A stretch of 16,119 bases of DNA, taken from contig WHHJ01000044.1 of the NCBI GenBank assembly GCA_014872655.1, positions 1 through 16,119 on the forward strand. Direction: 5' to 3'. The notes beneath the pieces were generated by a model. The model worked only from the letters and a program-made list of their open reading frames with translations. It did no database searches and had not been told where the DNA came from. The position numbers and the translations under genes were made by a program. Positions within the stretch are counted from its first letter, which is position 1. Every line of letters starts with the position of its first letter. Of this stretch, positions 6,121-13,978 are shown one piece after another. The stretch comes from Clostridia bacterium. Its GTDB lineage: Bacteria; Bacillota; Clostridia; Oscillospirales; UBA644.

Positions 6121-7146
6121 ATGGAGAAAAAGGTAAAATGGGGCGTTATCGGCGCCGGCGGAATTGCAGACAGAAGAACGATGCCCGGAATGATGCTTGC
6201 AAGAAATGCAGAAATTGTTGCAGTAATGGATGTCAACAAAGCTATTTTGGACGGACTTAAGCAGAAATATAACGCGAAATATGCATATGACAATGCAGAT
6301 GATTTGATTGCAAACCCTGAAGTGGAAGCGGTGTATATTGCAACGCCGGTCGTTTTCCATGCCGAACAAGCCGTGAAAGCTGCCAGAGCCGGGAAACATG
6401 TATTGATGGAAAAACCGGTTGCTATGTCGGTGGCAGAAGGCCGTCAGGTTATTAAAGATATTGATGCGACAGGCGTAAAATCTGCCTGTGGTTTTATGAT
6501 GCGGTTTGGCGCGTTGAATATGAAGATGAAAGAATTGATTGAGCAGGGAATTCTTGGTCAGGTCGTTTCGGCGAAGGCGCAGTTTACCTGCTGGTATCCG
6601 GATATGCCCAACTGCTGGAGACAACAGAAAAAGAATGGCGGCGGCGGCGCGTTTGTGGATATGGGTGTGCATTGCATCGACTTGATTCAGCATATCTTGA
6701 ATACGGAAGCAGATAAAGTTTCGGCTTTGATCGACACCAAGACTTTCCATTATGAAGTTGATGACTCCGCATCGGTATTGATGCACCTGAAAAACGGCTG
6801 CAACGCTTATGTAGAAGCTAATTTCAACATTCCGGACAAAGCTGCAAAATGGCGTTTGGAATTCTACGGTACGAAGGGCTGCATGATTGCGCATGACACG
6901 ATTCATCAGCTGGATACAGGATCGGTTGAAGTTACATTGGAGGATGGCTCCGTACTGAATGTTGCTGCGGATTTCGGCAATATGTATACCAAGGAAGTAG
7001 AGTCGTTCTCGGATTCTATTTTGAACGATACGCCGGTTGAAGTTCCTTTGGCAGACGGCGTTCAGGTTCAGGAAATTGTTGAAGCAGCTTATTATGCAGC
7101 AGAGAATGATAAAGTTGTAAATATCGCGGAGTATTTTAAGAAATAA
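6121..7146 (+). CDS. Gfo/Idh/MocA-family NAD(P)-dependent oxidoreductase
   Basis: A 341-residue sugar or cyclitol dehydrogenase of the Gfo/Idh/MocA family. The N-terminal Rossmann domain has G11-A-G-G-I-A16, an acidic D37 after the second strand (suggesting NAD preference), and ATP with H80 at 75-80. The catalytic motif E97-K98-P99 is intact. The second domain carries GGGGAFVDMGVH with D180 and H184, the usual proton-relay pair. The length is normal. The start has AAAGGAG 9 nt upstream. It follows the aminotransferase after a 184-bp gap holding two structured elements, and the next gene begins 10 bp after its stop. An intact dehydrogenase next to a DegT aminotransferase is the classic pair for oxidising a hydroxyl to a ketone and then aminating it, or the reverse. 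The substrate is unknown. Confidence 0.92.
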   Translation: MEKKVKWGVIGAGGIADRRTMPGMMLARNAEIVAVMDVNKAILDGLKQKYNAKYAYDNADDLIANPEVEAVYIATPVVFHAEQAVKAARAGKHVLMEKPVAMSVAEGRQVIKDIDATGVKSACGFMMRFGALNMKMKELIEQGILGQVVSAKAQFTCWYPDMPNCWRQQKKNGGGGAFVDMGVHCIDLIQHILNTEADKVSALIDTKTFHYEVDDSASVLMHLKNGCNAYVEANFNIPDKAAKWRLEFYGTKGCMIAHDTIHQLDTGSVEVTLEDGSVLNVAADFGNMYTKEVESFSDSILNDTPVEVPLADGVQVQEIVEAAYYAAENDKVVNIAEYFKK

Positions 7147-7156
7147 GAGTGATAAC

Positions 7157-8497
7157 ATGTTAAAATGTGCTTTTTATGAAAGCGATATCACGCCGCTTTT
7201 GTTTGCCAATATGCCCGGGTATTTCAGTGAGAGACCGGGGAAAGACGTCAAAGATAAAATCTATGCAAAAGCAATTGTGGCACAGGGTTCAAACGGGGTA
7301 AAAGTTGCGCTGGTTTCAGTTGAGGCAAATTTTATTACTGAAGAATTTTGTGCGATTGCCCGTCGGAGAATTGCCAAGTTTTCGGATATTGATCCCAAGC
7401 ACGTCTCTTTATCTGCAACCCATATTCATAACGGGGGACCGATGGTGGATTGGGGCAAACTGGTTAAAAGTGATGCCCAGTATGTCCAGTTTGCGGCACA
7501 GAAAGCCGCAGATGCGGTCTTGATTGCCAATCAGCACCTTCAGGAGTGCCGCGTGGGTTATGCAAACGGTTGCGTCGATGATATTTCTTTTCATCGTATT
7601 TATGAAATGCGCGACGGAACTTATCAGACCAATCCTGGCAAGTATAATCCCGATATCGTAAAACCGTATGCCGGTATTGACCCGGATGTTACGGTGATGC
7701 GTGCGGATGATAAAGACGGAAATCCGATTGGCGCGGTCGTTAATTTTGCCTGCCATCAGGATTGTGTGGGAGAACTTGCGTTCAGCGGAGATTATTCTTC
7801 CCAGTTATCCAAGCGTCTCAAAGAGGCTTATGGGGTGGATTTTGTAACCGTCTTCTTTGTTGGCACTTGCGGCAATATCAATCATTTTGATGTTCATACC
7901 GATAAGGATACCGTTCCGGAATATTATCGGATTATGGGGAATAAATTGGCCGATGAAGTATTGCGGGTTTCGGAGAATTTGGAGTATTCCGAAGATGATA
8001 CTGTTGCTTTTGCGTCAAAGACATTGTCTATAAAAAAACGGATGGTACCGAAAGAGGAAATCCCGGAATTAAAAAAGATTACTCGTACCGTAACTTTGCG
8101 TGAAGATGAGGAGATTGGGTCTCAATCTGATCCTGATCAGTTAAAATGTGTGTTTGCATACGATTTGCTGAATTATGCCAAAGATTCTGCGAAGACAAAA
8201 TCGGTTCCGGTTTCTTTTTGCCGGATTGGTGATAATGCGTTTTATCTTTTGCCCGGTGAGGTGTTTGTTCAGTTCGGACAAAAAATAAAAACGACGACAC
8301 CTTTCAAGCATCGGTTTATTTTAACCAATTCAAACGGACTGTTTGGATATTTACCTTTGCGGAATTTATTTATGCCAACGGTGTATGAGTCAAAACTGGG
8401 TTGTACCAGTTATCTGGAACCGGAGGCAGGATATAAAATAACCGATGCAGCTATTGCATTGGCAGACAAGGAGGCAGAGTTATGGCAAAAGAAGTAA
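7157..8497 (+). CDS. Neutral/alkaline ceramidase N-terminal-like hydrolase, cytoplasmic
   Basis: A 446-residue protein with the hallmarks of the neutral/alkaline non-lysosomal ceramidase N-terminal domain, a zinc amidase fold. It starts with the family's SDITP (9-13). S-x-T-H89-I-H91-N-G-G corresponds to the SHTHSGPG metal site. NFACH200QD, SGDYSSQL (210-217) and GTCGNINHFD (236-245) correspond to later conserved blocks. There is no signal peptide and no C-terminal immunoglobulin-like ceramidase domain, so it should act in the cytoplasm on a soluble compound, probably cleaving an amide or a related bond. Ceramide itself is an unlikely substrate. The ribosome binding site is modest (GAGTGA). 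Its last 16 bp overlap the next gene. Fold family is likely and reaction is inferred. Confidence 0.78.
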   Translation: MLKCAFYESDITPLLFANMPGYFSERPGKDVKDKIYAKAIVAQGSNGVKVALVSVEANFITEEFCAIARRRIAKFSDIDPKHVSLSATHIHNGGPMVDWGKLVKSDAQYVQFAAQKAADAVLIANQHLQECRVGYANGCVDDISFHRIYEMRDGTYQTNPGKYNPDIVKPYAGIDPDVTVMRADDKDGNPIGAVVNFACHQDCVGELAFSGDYSSQLSKRLKEAYGVDFVTVFFVGTCGNINHFDVHTDKDTVPEYYRIMGNKLADEVLRVSENLEYSEDDTVAFASKTLSIKKRMVPKEEIPELKKITRTVTLREDEEIGSQSDPDQLKCVFAYDLLNYAKDSAKTKSVPVSFCRIGDNAFYLLPGEVFVQFGQKIKTTTPFKHRFILTNSNGLFGYLPLRNLFMPTVYESKLGCTSYLEPEAGYKITDAAIALADKEAELWQKK

Positions 8498-8934
8498 TGG
8501 AGCGGAAAGCCTCCGACAATAAATATTTACATAAAGATTTTCATGTTTCATTGGATATCGGTATTGATTATATCGGCAAGCAATTTGGTCCGGAAGCGAT
8601 TGATGCTTATTTGACACAGTATGCCAAGGCTTTTTATCAGCCTATGACCTTAAAAGAATTGCAGCGGTATTTTGAGCGCATCTATCAGGCAGAAGAGGCG
8701 CAGGATGTATTAAAAACGGTTTGTACTGATACCTTTCTTACAGTCGAGATTCGGGAATGTCCGGCGATTCGTTTTATGAAACAAAGCGGGCATGAGCCGT
8801 CTGAGTGGTATGAAAAAACGACGTCTGTGTTATATCGTGTGCTTGCTGAAATTTGCGGACTTCGGTTTGAGTTGGAACAGTATGACCGGCAAACCGGTCA
8901 AGCGCGGTTTACGTTTCGGAGGGATGAAAAATGA
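8482..8934 (+). CDS. Small conserved protein, paralog A of a tandem pair (unknown function)
   Basis: A 150-residue soluble protein whose function I do not recognise. The N-terminal half is predicted helical (HKDFHVSLDIGIDYIGKQ). The second half contains DTFLTVEIREC93-P94, GHEP (103-106), VLYRVLAEICGL and a final strand QARFTF. It aligns without large gaps to the next gene product over about 65 C-terminal residues, so the two are homologous. The CP motif and overall layout are reminiscent of small ATC-hydrolase-type (L-2-amino-thiazoline-4-carboxylate hydrolase) domains, but this is weak. The extra Cys residues found in the neighbour are missing here. The ATG follows AAGGAGG at 7 nt. The gene overlaps the ceramidase-like gene by 16 bp and its partner by 4 bp, so translation is tightly coupled and a stoichiometric complex is plausible. 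Confidence 0.8.
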   Translation: MAKEVMERKASDNKYLHKDFHVSLDIGIDYIGKQFGPEAIDAYLTQYAKAFYQPMTLKELQRYFERIYQAEEAQDVLKTVCTDTFLTVEIRECPAIRFMKQSGHEPSEWYEKTTSVLYRVLAEICGLRFELEQYDRQTGQARFTFRRDEK

Positions 8935-9362
8935 TTTCATGTACGGAATTTGTTTATTCTTACAGCGAATTGTTTAAGTTTATTGAAAACCGTGCAGGCA
9001 AGGAGGCTGTAAAAACTTACTGGGAGCATATCTCGGATAATTATGTCAAAGAGCGTCTGGGGGCTTGCGTCGAAAAAGACGGAATCGAAGGCTGCTACAA
9101 ATATTGGGCAAAATCTTTGAGTGAAGAAGCCGCAGATTTTCGGATGACATTAGACGGAGATACATTTACGATTGAAATGTTCCATTGTCCGTCGAAAGGC
9201 CGTCTTTTGAGTAAAGAAGGCTTTGAACCGTATCATAATTATTGCGGACACTGTGATTTGTTGTATCGCCGTGTGGTGGAGCCGTTAGGATTACACTATG
9301 ATTATGATATGACCGGTACGGATGAGGCAAAATGTAAATTAACCATTACAAAAGAAAAATAA
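8931..9362 (+). CDS. Small Cys-rich conserved protein, paralog B of a tandem pair (unknown function)
   Basis: A 143-residue soluble protein homologous to the preceding one. Shared blocks are DTF-(L)T-(V/I)-E, C86-P87, G-(H/F)-E-P, LLYR and GL near the end. Unlike its neighbour it keeps Y104-C105-x2-C108 and K134-C135 in the last strand, plus C46 and C55. This Cys layout (CP, CxxC, final C) is similar to what I recall of small ATC-hydrolase-type domains and would suit a metal site or a nucleophile. I do not assign a reaction. The start is preceded by GGAGGGAT and overlaps the previous stop (ATGA). The lyase gene begins 14 bp downstream. Retention of the Cys set here and loss in paralog A suggests an active subunit with a structural partner. 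Confidence 0.8.
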   Translation: MISCTEFVYSYSELFKFIENRAGKEAVKTYWEHISDNYVKERLGACVEKDGIEGCYKYWAKSLSEEAADFRMTLDGDTFTIEMFHCPSKGRLLSKEGFEPYHNYCGHCDLLYRRVVEPLGLHYDYDMTGTDEAKCKLTITKEK

Positions 9363-9376
9363 AGAAGAAGGTTGTT

Positions 9377-10246
9377 ATGATGAAAAAGGCAGAAGTTTTG
9401 GTTCCGCTGTTTACAACGTTTAAAAAAGACGGAAGCGTGGACTACGAAACATTTGAAAAAATCGAGAAATATGTTCTGGATAAAGGTGCAGACGGCGTTT
9501 ACGTCGGTGGTTCCTCCGCAGAATGTTTTTCGCTGACGCAGGAAGAGCGTAAAAAGTGCTTGGAGGTTGCTGTTAAAGCTGCACAGGGCAAAACGGTCAT
9601 CGCGCACGTCGGAGCGATCGGAACAGGGATTGCCTGTGATTTGGCAAAACATGCCAAAGAGGTAGGCGCTGACGCTGTGGCATCCGTTCCTCCTTTTTAT
9701 CATGGATTCCAGCCAGGTGAGATCAAAAACTACTATACAGCTTTAGCAGATGCATCGGATCTGCCTGTCGTTGTCTACAATGTTCCGGGTACAACAGGCG
9801 TAGGCTTGTCGCTGGCGATGTTCCAGGATATTCTTTCTGATAAGAGAGTCGTTGCCGTTAAATATACGGATGTAAACTATTATGTAATGGATCGAATCAA
9901 GAAATTGACCGGTACTTATATTTTCAGCGGAGCTGATGAATGCTTTGCTTATGCGTTGATGGCAGGTGCAGACGGTTGTATCGGAACCAGCTGTAACTAT
10001 GCTACCGAGAAGTTTATCAATATCAAGAAGAGCTTTGATAAGGGCGATATCAAAACCTGTCAGGAAGAGCAGGGTAAAATTAACAACTGTGTTCAGGCAA
10101 TTATTGAAACCAGAGGTTTGCCGGCCATGAAGTACATGACCACCGTTGCCACGGGCATCGATGTCGGCTGCTGCCGTGCTCCGTTCAGAGAGTTGACAGC
10201 GGAAGAAAAGAAGAGACTGGAAAAGACCGCGGAAGAAAATCTGTAA
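9377..10246 (+). CDS. N-acetylneuraminate-lyase-like class I aldolase (DapA/NanA family)
   Basis: A 289-residue TIM-barrel Schiff-base aldolase of the dihydrodipicolinate synthase/N-acetylneuraminate lyase family. The carboxylate-binding loop is G44-G-S-S-A-E49, preceded by DGVYV. Both this and IAHVGAIGT (75-83) are closer to NanA than to DapA. The catalytic Tyr is Y134 (VVYNVPGTTG) and the Schiff-base Lys is K162 (AVKYTD). The GSSAE loop differs from the usual GSTGE, so the acceptor pocket may differ. Such enzymes cleave a 2-keto-3-deoxy sugar acid into pyruvate plus an aldehyde, or run in reverse. DapA is unlikely, since the surrounding genes are sugar enzymes. The start follows AGAAGAAGG. 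An ATG one codon later is equally possible. A GC-rich hairpin follows the stop. Confidence 0.88.
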   Translation: MMKKAEVLVPLFTTFKKDGSVDYETFEKIEKYVLDKGADGVYVGGSSAECFSLTQEERKKCLEVAVKAAQGKTVIAHVGAIGTGIACDLAKHAKEVGADAVASVPPFYHGFQPGEIKNYYTALADASDLPVVVYNVPGTTGVGLSLAMFQDILSDKRVVAVKYTDVNYYVMDRIKKLTGTYIFSGADECFAYALMAGADGCIGTSCNYATEKFINIKKSFDKGDIKTCQEEQGKINNCVQAIIETRGLPAMKYMTTVATGIDVGCCRAPFRELTAEEKKRLEKTAEENL

Positions 10247-10256
10247 AAAAATTGTG

Positions 10257-10281
10257 GGTCAGGGCGTATTGCGCCCTGACC
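10257..10281 (+). other. Intercistronic GC-rich hairpin without T-tract
   Basis: A perfect 10-bp stem (10257-10266 with 10272-10281) has a 5-nt loop, 10 bp after the lyase stop. It is followed by GTGAACAATC, so no T-tail is present. Its placement matches the hairpin after the aminotransferase gene, which suggests a common role in segmental mRNA stability or partial attenuation. Confidence 0.8.
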
Positions 10282-10319
10282 GTGAACAATCAAACACATA
10301 ATTGAAAGGTGAATGAAAG

Positions 10320-11333
10320 ATGAAAGTTGCAGTAGTCGGACTTGGTTCTATGGGGCAAAGACGTACGCGTTTGATTAAGCAGTACGATCCGTCCATTGAA
10401 GTGTTCGGAATTGACACAATGGAAGAAAGATGTAAAGAATGTGAAGAAAAGTACGGGATGAAGACGTTTGCGTCGATCCCTGATCTGGTGAAAGCGGAAC
10501 CTGAAGTTTCTTGTATTTTTATCAGCACAGGCCCACTTTCGCACAATCCGATTATTAAAGAGTGTATCAAGCACAATCTGCATGTTTTTACGGAAATCAA
10601 CTTAGTAGATGACGGGTATGAAGAGAACATTGCGGCAGCAAAAGAAAAGAATCTTTGCCTGTTTTTGTCTTCTACTTTCTTATACAGAGATGAAGTGCAT
10701 TATATTAAAGAGAAATGTGATCAGGCACCTCAGGGTAAGCTGAACTATATTTATCATATCGGACAGTATCTGCCCAACTGGCATCCGTGGGAGGATTACA
10801 GAAAAGTATTTTATGCAAATCCCCGCACCAGTGGCTGCCGTGAGATCATGGCTATCGACATGCCCTGGATTTTAAATATTTTCGGACCGGTTAAAAAGTA
10901 TCAGGTAATGAAGAGCCGTAATACCGGTTTGGACATTGAGTTTGATGATAACTTTTATATCATGATGGAACACGAAAACGGCAACAAGGGTGTTTTTGTT
11001 TGTGATGTTGTTACCCCGAAGACAGAGAGAAGTTTTGAGGTATATGGCGAGAACTTCTTTATTTCTTGGGACGGTTCTGCAACCGGAATCAAAGAGTGGG
11101 AGCCCAGCAAGGATCCGTCAGTCAACCCGAACAAAGTTGCGTTAAAAGACGTAGACATTTACGGAAACAGCGCCGTCAACCTCGGTGACTATGCCGCATT
11201 CGTTGTAGAAAATGCATATTTGAACGAAATTAAAGCATTCTTTGCCTATGTAAATGAAGGCAAAAAGCCGGTTTATACTTTTGAGGATGACAAAGTGCTG
11301 CTTGAAATGATTAACGAGATTGAAAGCAAATAA
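10320..11333 (+). CDS. Gfo/Idh/MocA-family protein lacking the canonical catalytic lysine
   Basis: A 337-residue protein with the Gfo/Idh/MocA architecture. The Rossmann glycine motif is G7-L-G-S-M-G12, D32 ends the second strand, and IFISTGPLSH (66-75) matches the nucleotide-binding wall. The family's E-K-P motif reads E92-I93-N94 here, so the catalytic Lys is absent. The second-domain motif that usually holds Asp and His reads REIMAIDMPW (174-183), with no His at the usual place. It is therefore either a non-classical oxidoreductase using other residues or a binding/regulatory homolog. The second half is conserved-looking and full length, so this is not decay. Start: AAAGGTGA at 7 nt. It follows a hairpin-containing 73-bp gap, and the next gene is 15 bp downstream. 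Confidence 0.87.
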   Translation: MKVAVVGLGSMGQRRTRLIKQYDPSIEVFGIDTMEERCKECEEKYGMKTFASIPDLVKAEPEVSCIFISTGPLSHNPIIKECIKHNLHVFTEINLVDDGYEENIAAAKEKNLCLFLSSTFLYRDEVHYIKEKCDQAPQGKLNYIYHIGQYLPNWHPWEDYRKVFYANPRTSGCREIMAIDMPWILNIFGPVKKYQVMKSRNTGLDIEFDDNFYIMMEHENGNKGVFVCDVVTPKTERSFEVYGENFFISWDGSATGIKEWEPSKDPSVNPNKVALKDVDIYGNSAVNLGDYAAFVVENAYLNEIKAFFAYVNEGKKPVYTFEDDKVLLEMINEIESK

Positions 11334-11348
11334 AGAAGGGCTGTATTT

Positions 11349-12293
11349 ATGATAGTAAAAAATCGCAGAGGCCTTGATATTTCCGCACTTTCGTTGGGTA
11401 CGGCACAGTTGGGGCTTAATTACGGAATCAATAACGCTGCCGGAAAACCGGATGAAGAAACTGCATTTGCCTTACTGCAAACCGCTTGCGACGGCGGCAT
11501 TACTGTGATCGATACTTCTTCGGACTATGGAACCAGCGAGGAAGTCGTGGGCAAATTCTTTAAGCAATACAAAGGCAAAAAGCCTACCATTGTTACAAAA
11601 TTTAAAATTGAGCCGGATCATTCTAAGGTAGCTCCGATTTCGGACGTTCGGAAAAATTTACGCGAACAGGTTGAAACTTCTTTGGAGCGATTGGGGTATT
11701 CCAGCCTGCCGTTGCTGATGCTGCACCGTGAGAGCGAACTGTTTGATTACGGCGATGTACTGCCCCGGGAGTTGGAGGCGCTGAAATCCGAAAAAATGGT
11801 GGATCGCGTCGGTGTTTCTCTGAACGGCTGTACTTATGTAAAAGATGTTTTGGCCAATGATTTATATGAGGCGGTTCAAATTCCGTTGAATATGATGGAT
11901 ACCGAAAATGTTTTGCATGGCGGTATTGATGCGCTGGATCAAAAGGGCGTTATCGTTTTTATCCGCAGTGTATTTTTGCAGGGTTTGTTTTTCCGGGATC
12001 CGGATACGTTGCCGGATACGGGGATTTTGAGCCGTGCGAAGGAACCGCTGCGTAAACTGCGCGCTTTAGCACAGGAAGAAGGATTTTCGATCGCACAGAT
12101 CGCTTTGACTTTTATGCGGGATCTTGCCGGAGTCAATTCTCTGGTTCTGGGTGCAGAAAATCCGGACCAGGTAAAACAGAATATTGAACTTGCCAATGCT
12201 CCTGCGTTGTCTGCGCAGGCCCGGGCAAGAATTTTGGACATGTTCCAGGATGTAGATCCGGATGTTTTAAAGCCTTGGCTTTGGAATAAATAG
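11349..12293 (+). CDS. Aldo/keto reductase
   Basis: A 314-residue aldo/keto reductase, a TIM-barrel NAD(P)H-dependent carbonyl reductase. The catalytic tetrad is complete: D55 (VIDTSSDYG), Y60, K84 (IVTKFK) and H126 (LMLHRE). The coenzyme-binding region includes SLVLGAENPDQVKQN near the C-terminus (about 275-290). The length is typical. Members of this branch often lie in cell-surface-sugar or sugar-degradation loci. Here the enzyme could reduce the aldehyde released by the lyase to a polyol, which would fit the polyol-phosphate-dehydrogenase-like gene downstream; this is inference. The ribosome binding site is AAGGGC. The gap to the next gene is 15 bp. Confidence 0.9.
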   Translation: MIVKNRRGLDISALSLGTAQLGLNYGINNAAGKPDEETAFALLQTACDGGITVIDTSSDYGTSEEVVGKFFKQYKGKKPTIVTKFKIEPDHSKVAPISDVRKNLREQVETSLERLGYSSLPLLMLHRESELFDYGDVLPRELEALKSEKMVDRVGVSLNGCTYVKDVLANDLYEAVQIPLNMMDTENVLHGGIDALDQKGVIVFIRSVFLQGLFFRDPDTLPDTGILSRAKEPLRKLRALAQEEGFSIAQIALTFMRDLAGVNSLVLGAENPDQVKQNIELANAPALSAQARARILDMFQDVDPDVLKPWLWNK

Positions 12294-12308
12294 AAAGACG
12301 GTGAAAAA

Positions 12309-13007
12309 ATGAATATACTTGCCATCGGTTGTCATCCAGATGATGTGGAAATCAATTGTGCAGGAACGCTTGCAAAATGCGTCAAGCGTGGAGACAAAGT
12401 TATCGTTTGTCATGCTTGTAATGGGAATATGGGGCACGAAGTGATTATGCCTGACGAACTTCGTCAGATTCGTGCCGCAGAGGCCAAAAAGGCAGGCTCT
12501 CTGGCCGGGATCGAGGTCATTACTTGTGATATCGGAGACCTGCTCGCAAACAGCGGAGACATGAAACAGCGGGACAAAGTGATTGACGTGATCCGCTATG
12601 CTCAGCCGGATTTGATTATTACCCATGCTCCGTCTGATTATATGTGTGACCATGTAGCGCTTTCGCGCTTGGTATATGACGCAAGCTTTGCCGCTTCCGT
12701 TCCGCATTACGGAACAGGAAAAGCCTCTAAGGTAACCCCGGTTTATTATATGGATAATCTGGGCGGACACGGTTTTGTTCCGACAGAATATGTAGATATT
12801 ACAGATACCTTTGAATTAAAGATGCAGATGTTGGAATGCCACGAAAGCCAACTCAAATGGATGCGTGAGCACGACCACATTGATTTTGCAGATTTTGTAC
12901 GCACCACGGCCAAGTATAGAGGGTTGCAGTGCGGTGTGCCGTATGCCGAAGCATTTTGTCAAGTATATGCCTATTCAAAAGTATTGCCAAAGAGGTTATT
13001 GCCATGA
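12309..13007 (+). CDS. PIG-L/LmbE-family zinc N-deacetylase
   Basis: A 232-residue metal-dependent deacetylase of the PIG-L (LmbE-like) family, which removes acyl groups from N-acylated sugars and cyclitols. The metal site is visible as A5-I-G-C-H9-P-D-D12-V-E14 with the second His at H115 (MCDHVALSR). The R-x-x-E segment (RQIRAAEAKKAG, about 52-63) is also typical. There is no signal peptide, so it is cytoplasmic. MshB- or BshB-type thiol biosynthesis is possible by family, but no matching glycosyltransferase or ligase is nearby. The sugar-kinase gene overlaps its end by 4 bp, coupling deacetylation to phosphorylation. The family is well supported; the substrate is inferred to be an N-acetylated amino sugar or aminocyclitol. 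Confidence 0.92.
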   Translation: MNILAIGCHPDDVEINCAGTLAKCVKRGDKVIVCHACNGNMGHEVIMPDELRQIRAAEAKKAGSLAGIEVITCDIGDLLANSGDMKQRDKVIDVIRYAQPDLIITHAPSDYMCDHVALSRLVYDASFAASVPHYGTGKASKVTPVYYMDNLGGHGFVPTEYVDITDTFELKMQMLECHESQLKWMREHDHIDFADFVRTTAKYRGLQCGVPYAEAFCQVYAYSKVLPKRLLP

Positions 13008-13951
13008 ATGATGTAGCATGTATTGGAATTTTGGTTGCAGACGTTATTGCAAAACCGGTTGATAAAATTCCTGAAGCCGGATTACTGGAGCGGATCGGCA
13101 GTATTGAGACCTTTACGGGCGGCTGTGCGATGAGCGCCGGAATTGATATGAGCAAAATCGGTATTAAAACAGCGGTTTTAGGCAAAATCGGGGATGATAG
13201 TTTCGGTACGTTTTTGAAAAATGCGCTGATTGATTATCAGGTAAATGTAGACGGCATCGTTGTGGATAAAGAAGTACAGACTTCCGCGTCTATTGTGTTG
13301 TCTGCTACCTCCGGCGAGCGTTCGTTTTTGCACTGTGTCGGTGCAAACGGGACCTATGGATTGGATGATGTGAATTGGGATGTCATTGCCGATTCTAAAA
13401 TTGTCTTTGTGGCCGGTACGATGCTGATGGATTCTTTTGACGGCGAGCCGTGTGCCCAGGTGTTAAAGCGCGCCAAAGAAATGGGTAAAATCACCGTTTT
13501 AGATACGGCGTGGGACAGTAAAGGGCGCTGGATGAAGGTGCTGGCTCCGTGCCTGCCGTATGTGGATGTCTTTTTGCCGTCGATTGATGAAGCCAAAGCA
13601 TTATCGGGAAAAGAAGAGTTGGACGATATTGCCGATTTCTTCTTTGACCACGGTGTAAAGCAAGTGGCTATTAAAAATGGTAAGCATGGCTGCTATTTGC
13701 GCGAAAGCAAGCAGGCAGCACCGGTTTTGTTAGAAACGTATAAGTCGGCACCCGTTGTGGATACCACCGGTGCGGGGGATAGTTTCTGTGCCGGATTTAT
13801 TACAGGCCTGGCAAAAGGCATGAGCTTTACGGAGTGCGGCGCATTTGCCAACGCAGTAGGAACTTTTTGTGTGGGAGCAAAAGGCGCTACGACGGGCATC
13901 CGTTCTTATGAAGAGATTTGCGCGTATATGAAAACACATACAGCCGGCTGA
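13004..13951 (+). CDS. PfkB-family carbohydrate kinase (ribokinase-like)
   Basis: A 315-residue ribokinase-family kinase that phosphorylates a sugar or nucleoside hydroxyl with ATP. The N-terminal substrate motif is TFTGGCAMSAG (36-46, with G39-G40). The C-terminal signature D253-T-T-G-A-G-D259-S forms the anion hole, with Asp259 as catalytic base. NGKHGCYL (225-232) and ANAVGTFCVGAKGA are also typical. The reading frame is open further upstream to 12929, but the ATG at 13004 follows AGAGG at 8 nt, makes an ATGA overlap with the deacetylase stop, and starts at the family's usual N-terminus. The acceptor cannot be told from the sequence. Context suggests a deacetylated amino sugar, cyclitol or polyol. 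Confidence 0.92.
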   Translation: MNDVACIGILVADVIAKPVDKIPEAGLLERIGSIETFTGGCAMSAGIDMSKIGIKTAVLGKIGDDSFGTFLKNALIDYQVNVDGIVVDKEVQTSASIVLSATSGERSFLHCVGANGTYGLDDVNWDVIADSKIVFVAGTMLMDSFDGEPCAQVLKRAKEMGKITVLDTAWDSKGRWMKVLAPCLPYVDVFLPSIDEAKALSGKEELDDIADFFFDHGVKQVAIKNGKHGCYLRESKQAAPVLLETYKSAPVVDTTGAGDSFCAGFITGLAKGMSFTECGAFANAVGTFCVGAKGATTGIRSYEEICAYMKTHTAG

Positions 13952-13978
13952 GAACCGTGCTGAAAGGAAGGATCATTA

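Noticed and set aside
4662..7146. NtdA/NtdC-type kanosamine pathway
   Set aside because: A DegT plus Gfo/Idh pair fits, but no HAD-type phosphatase (NtdB) is present and the remaining ten genes do not match that pathway.
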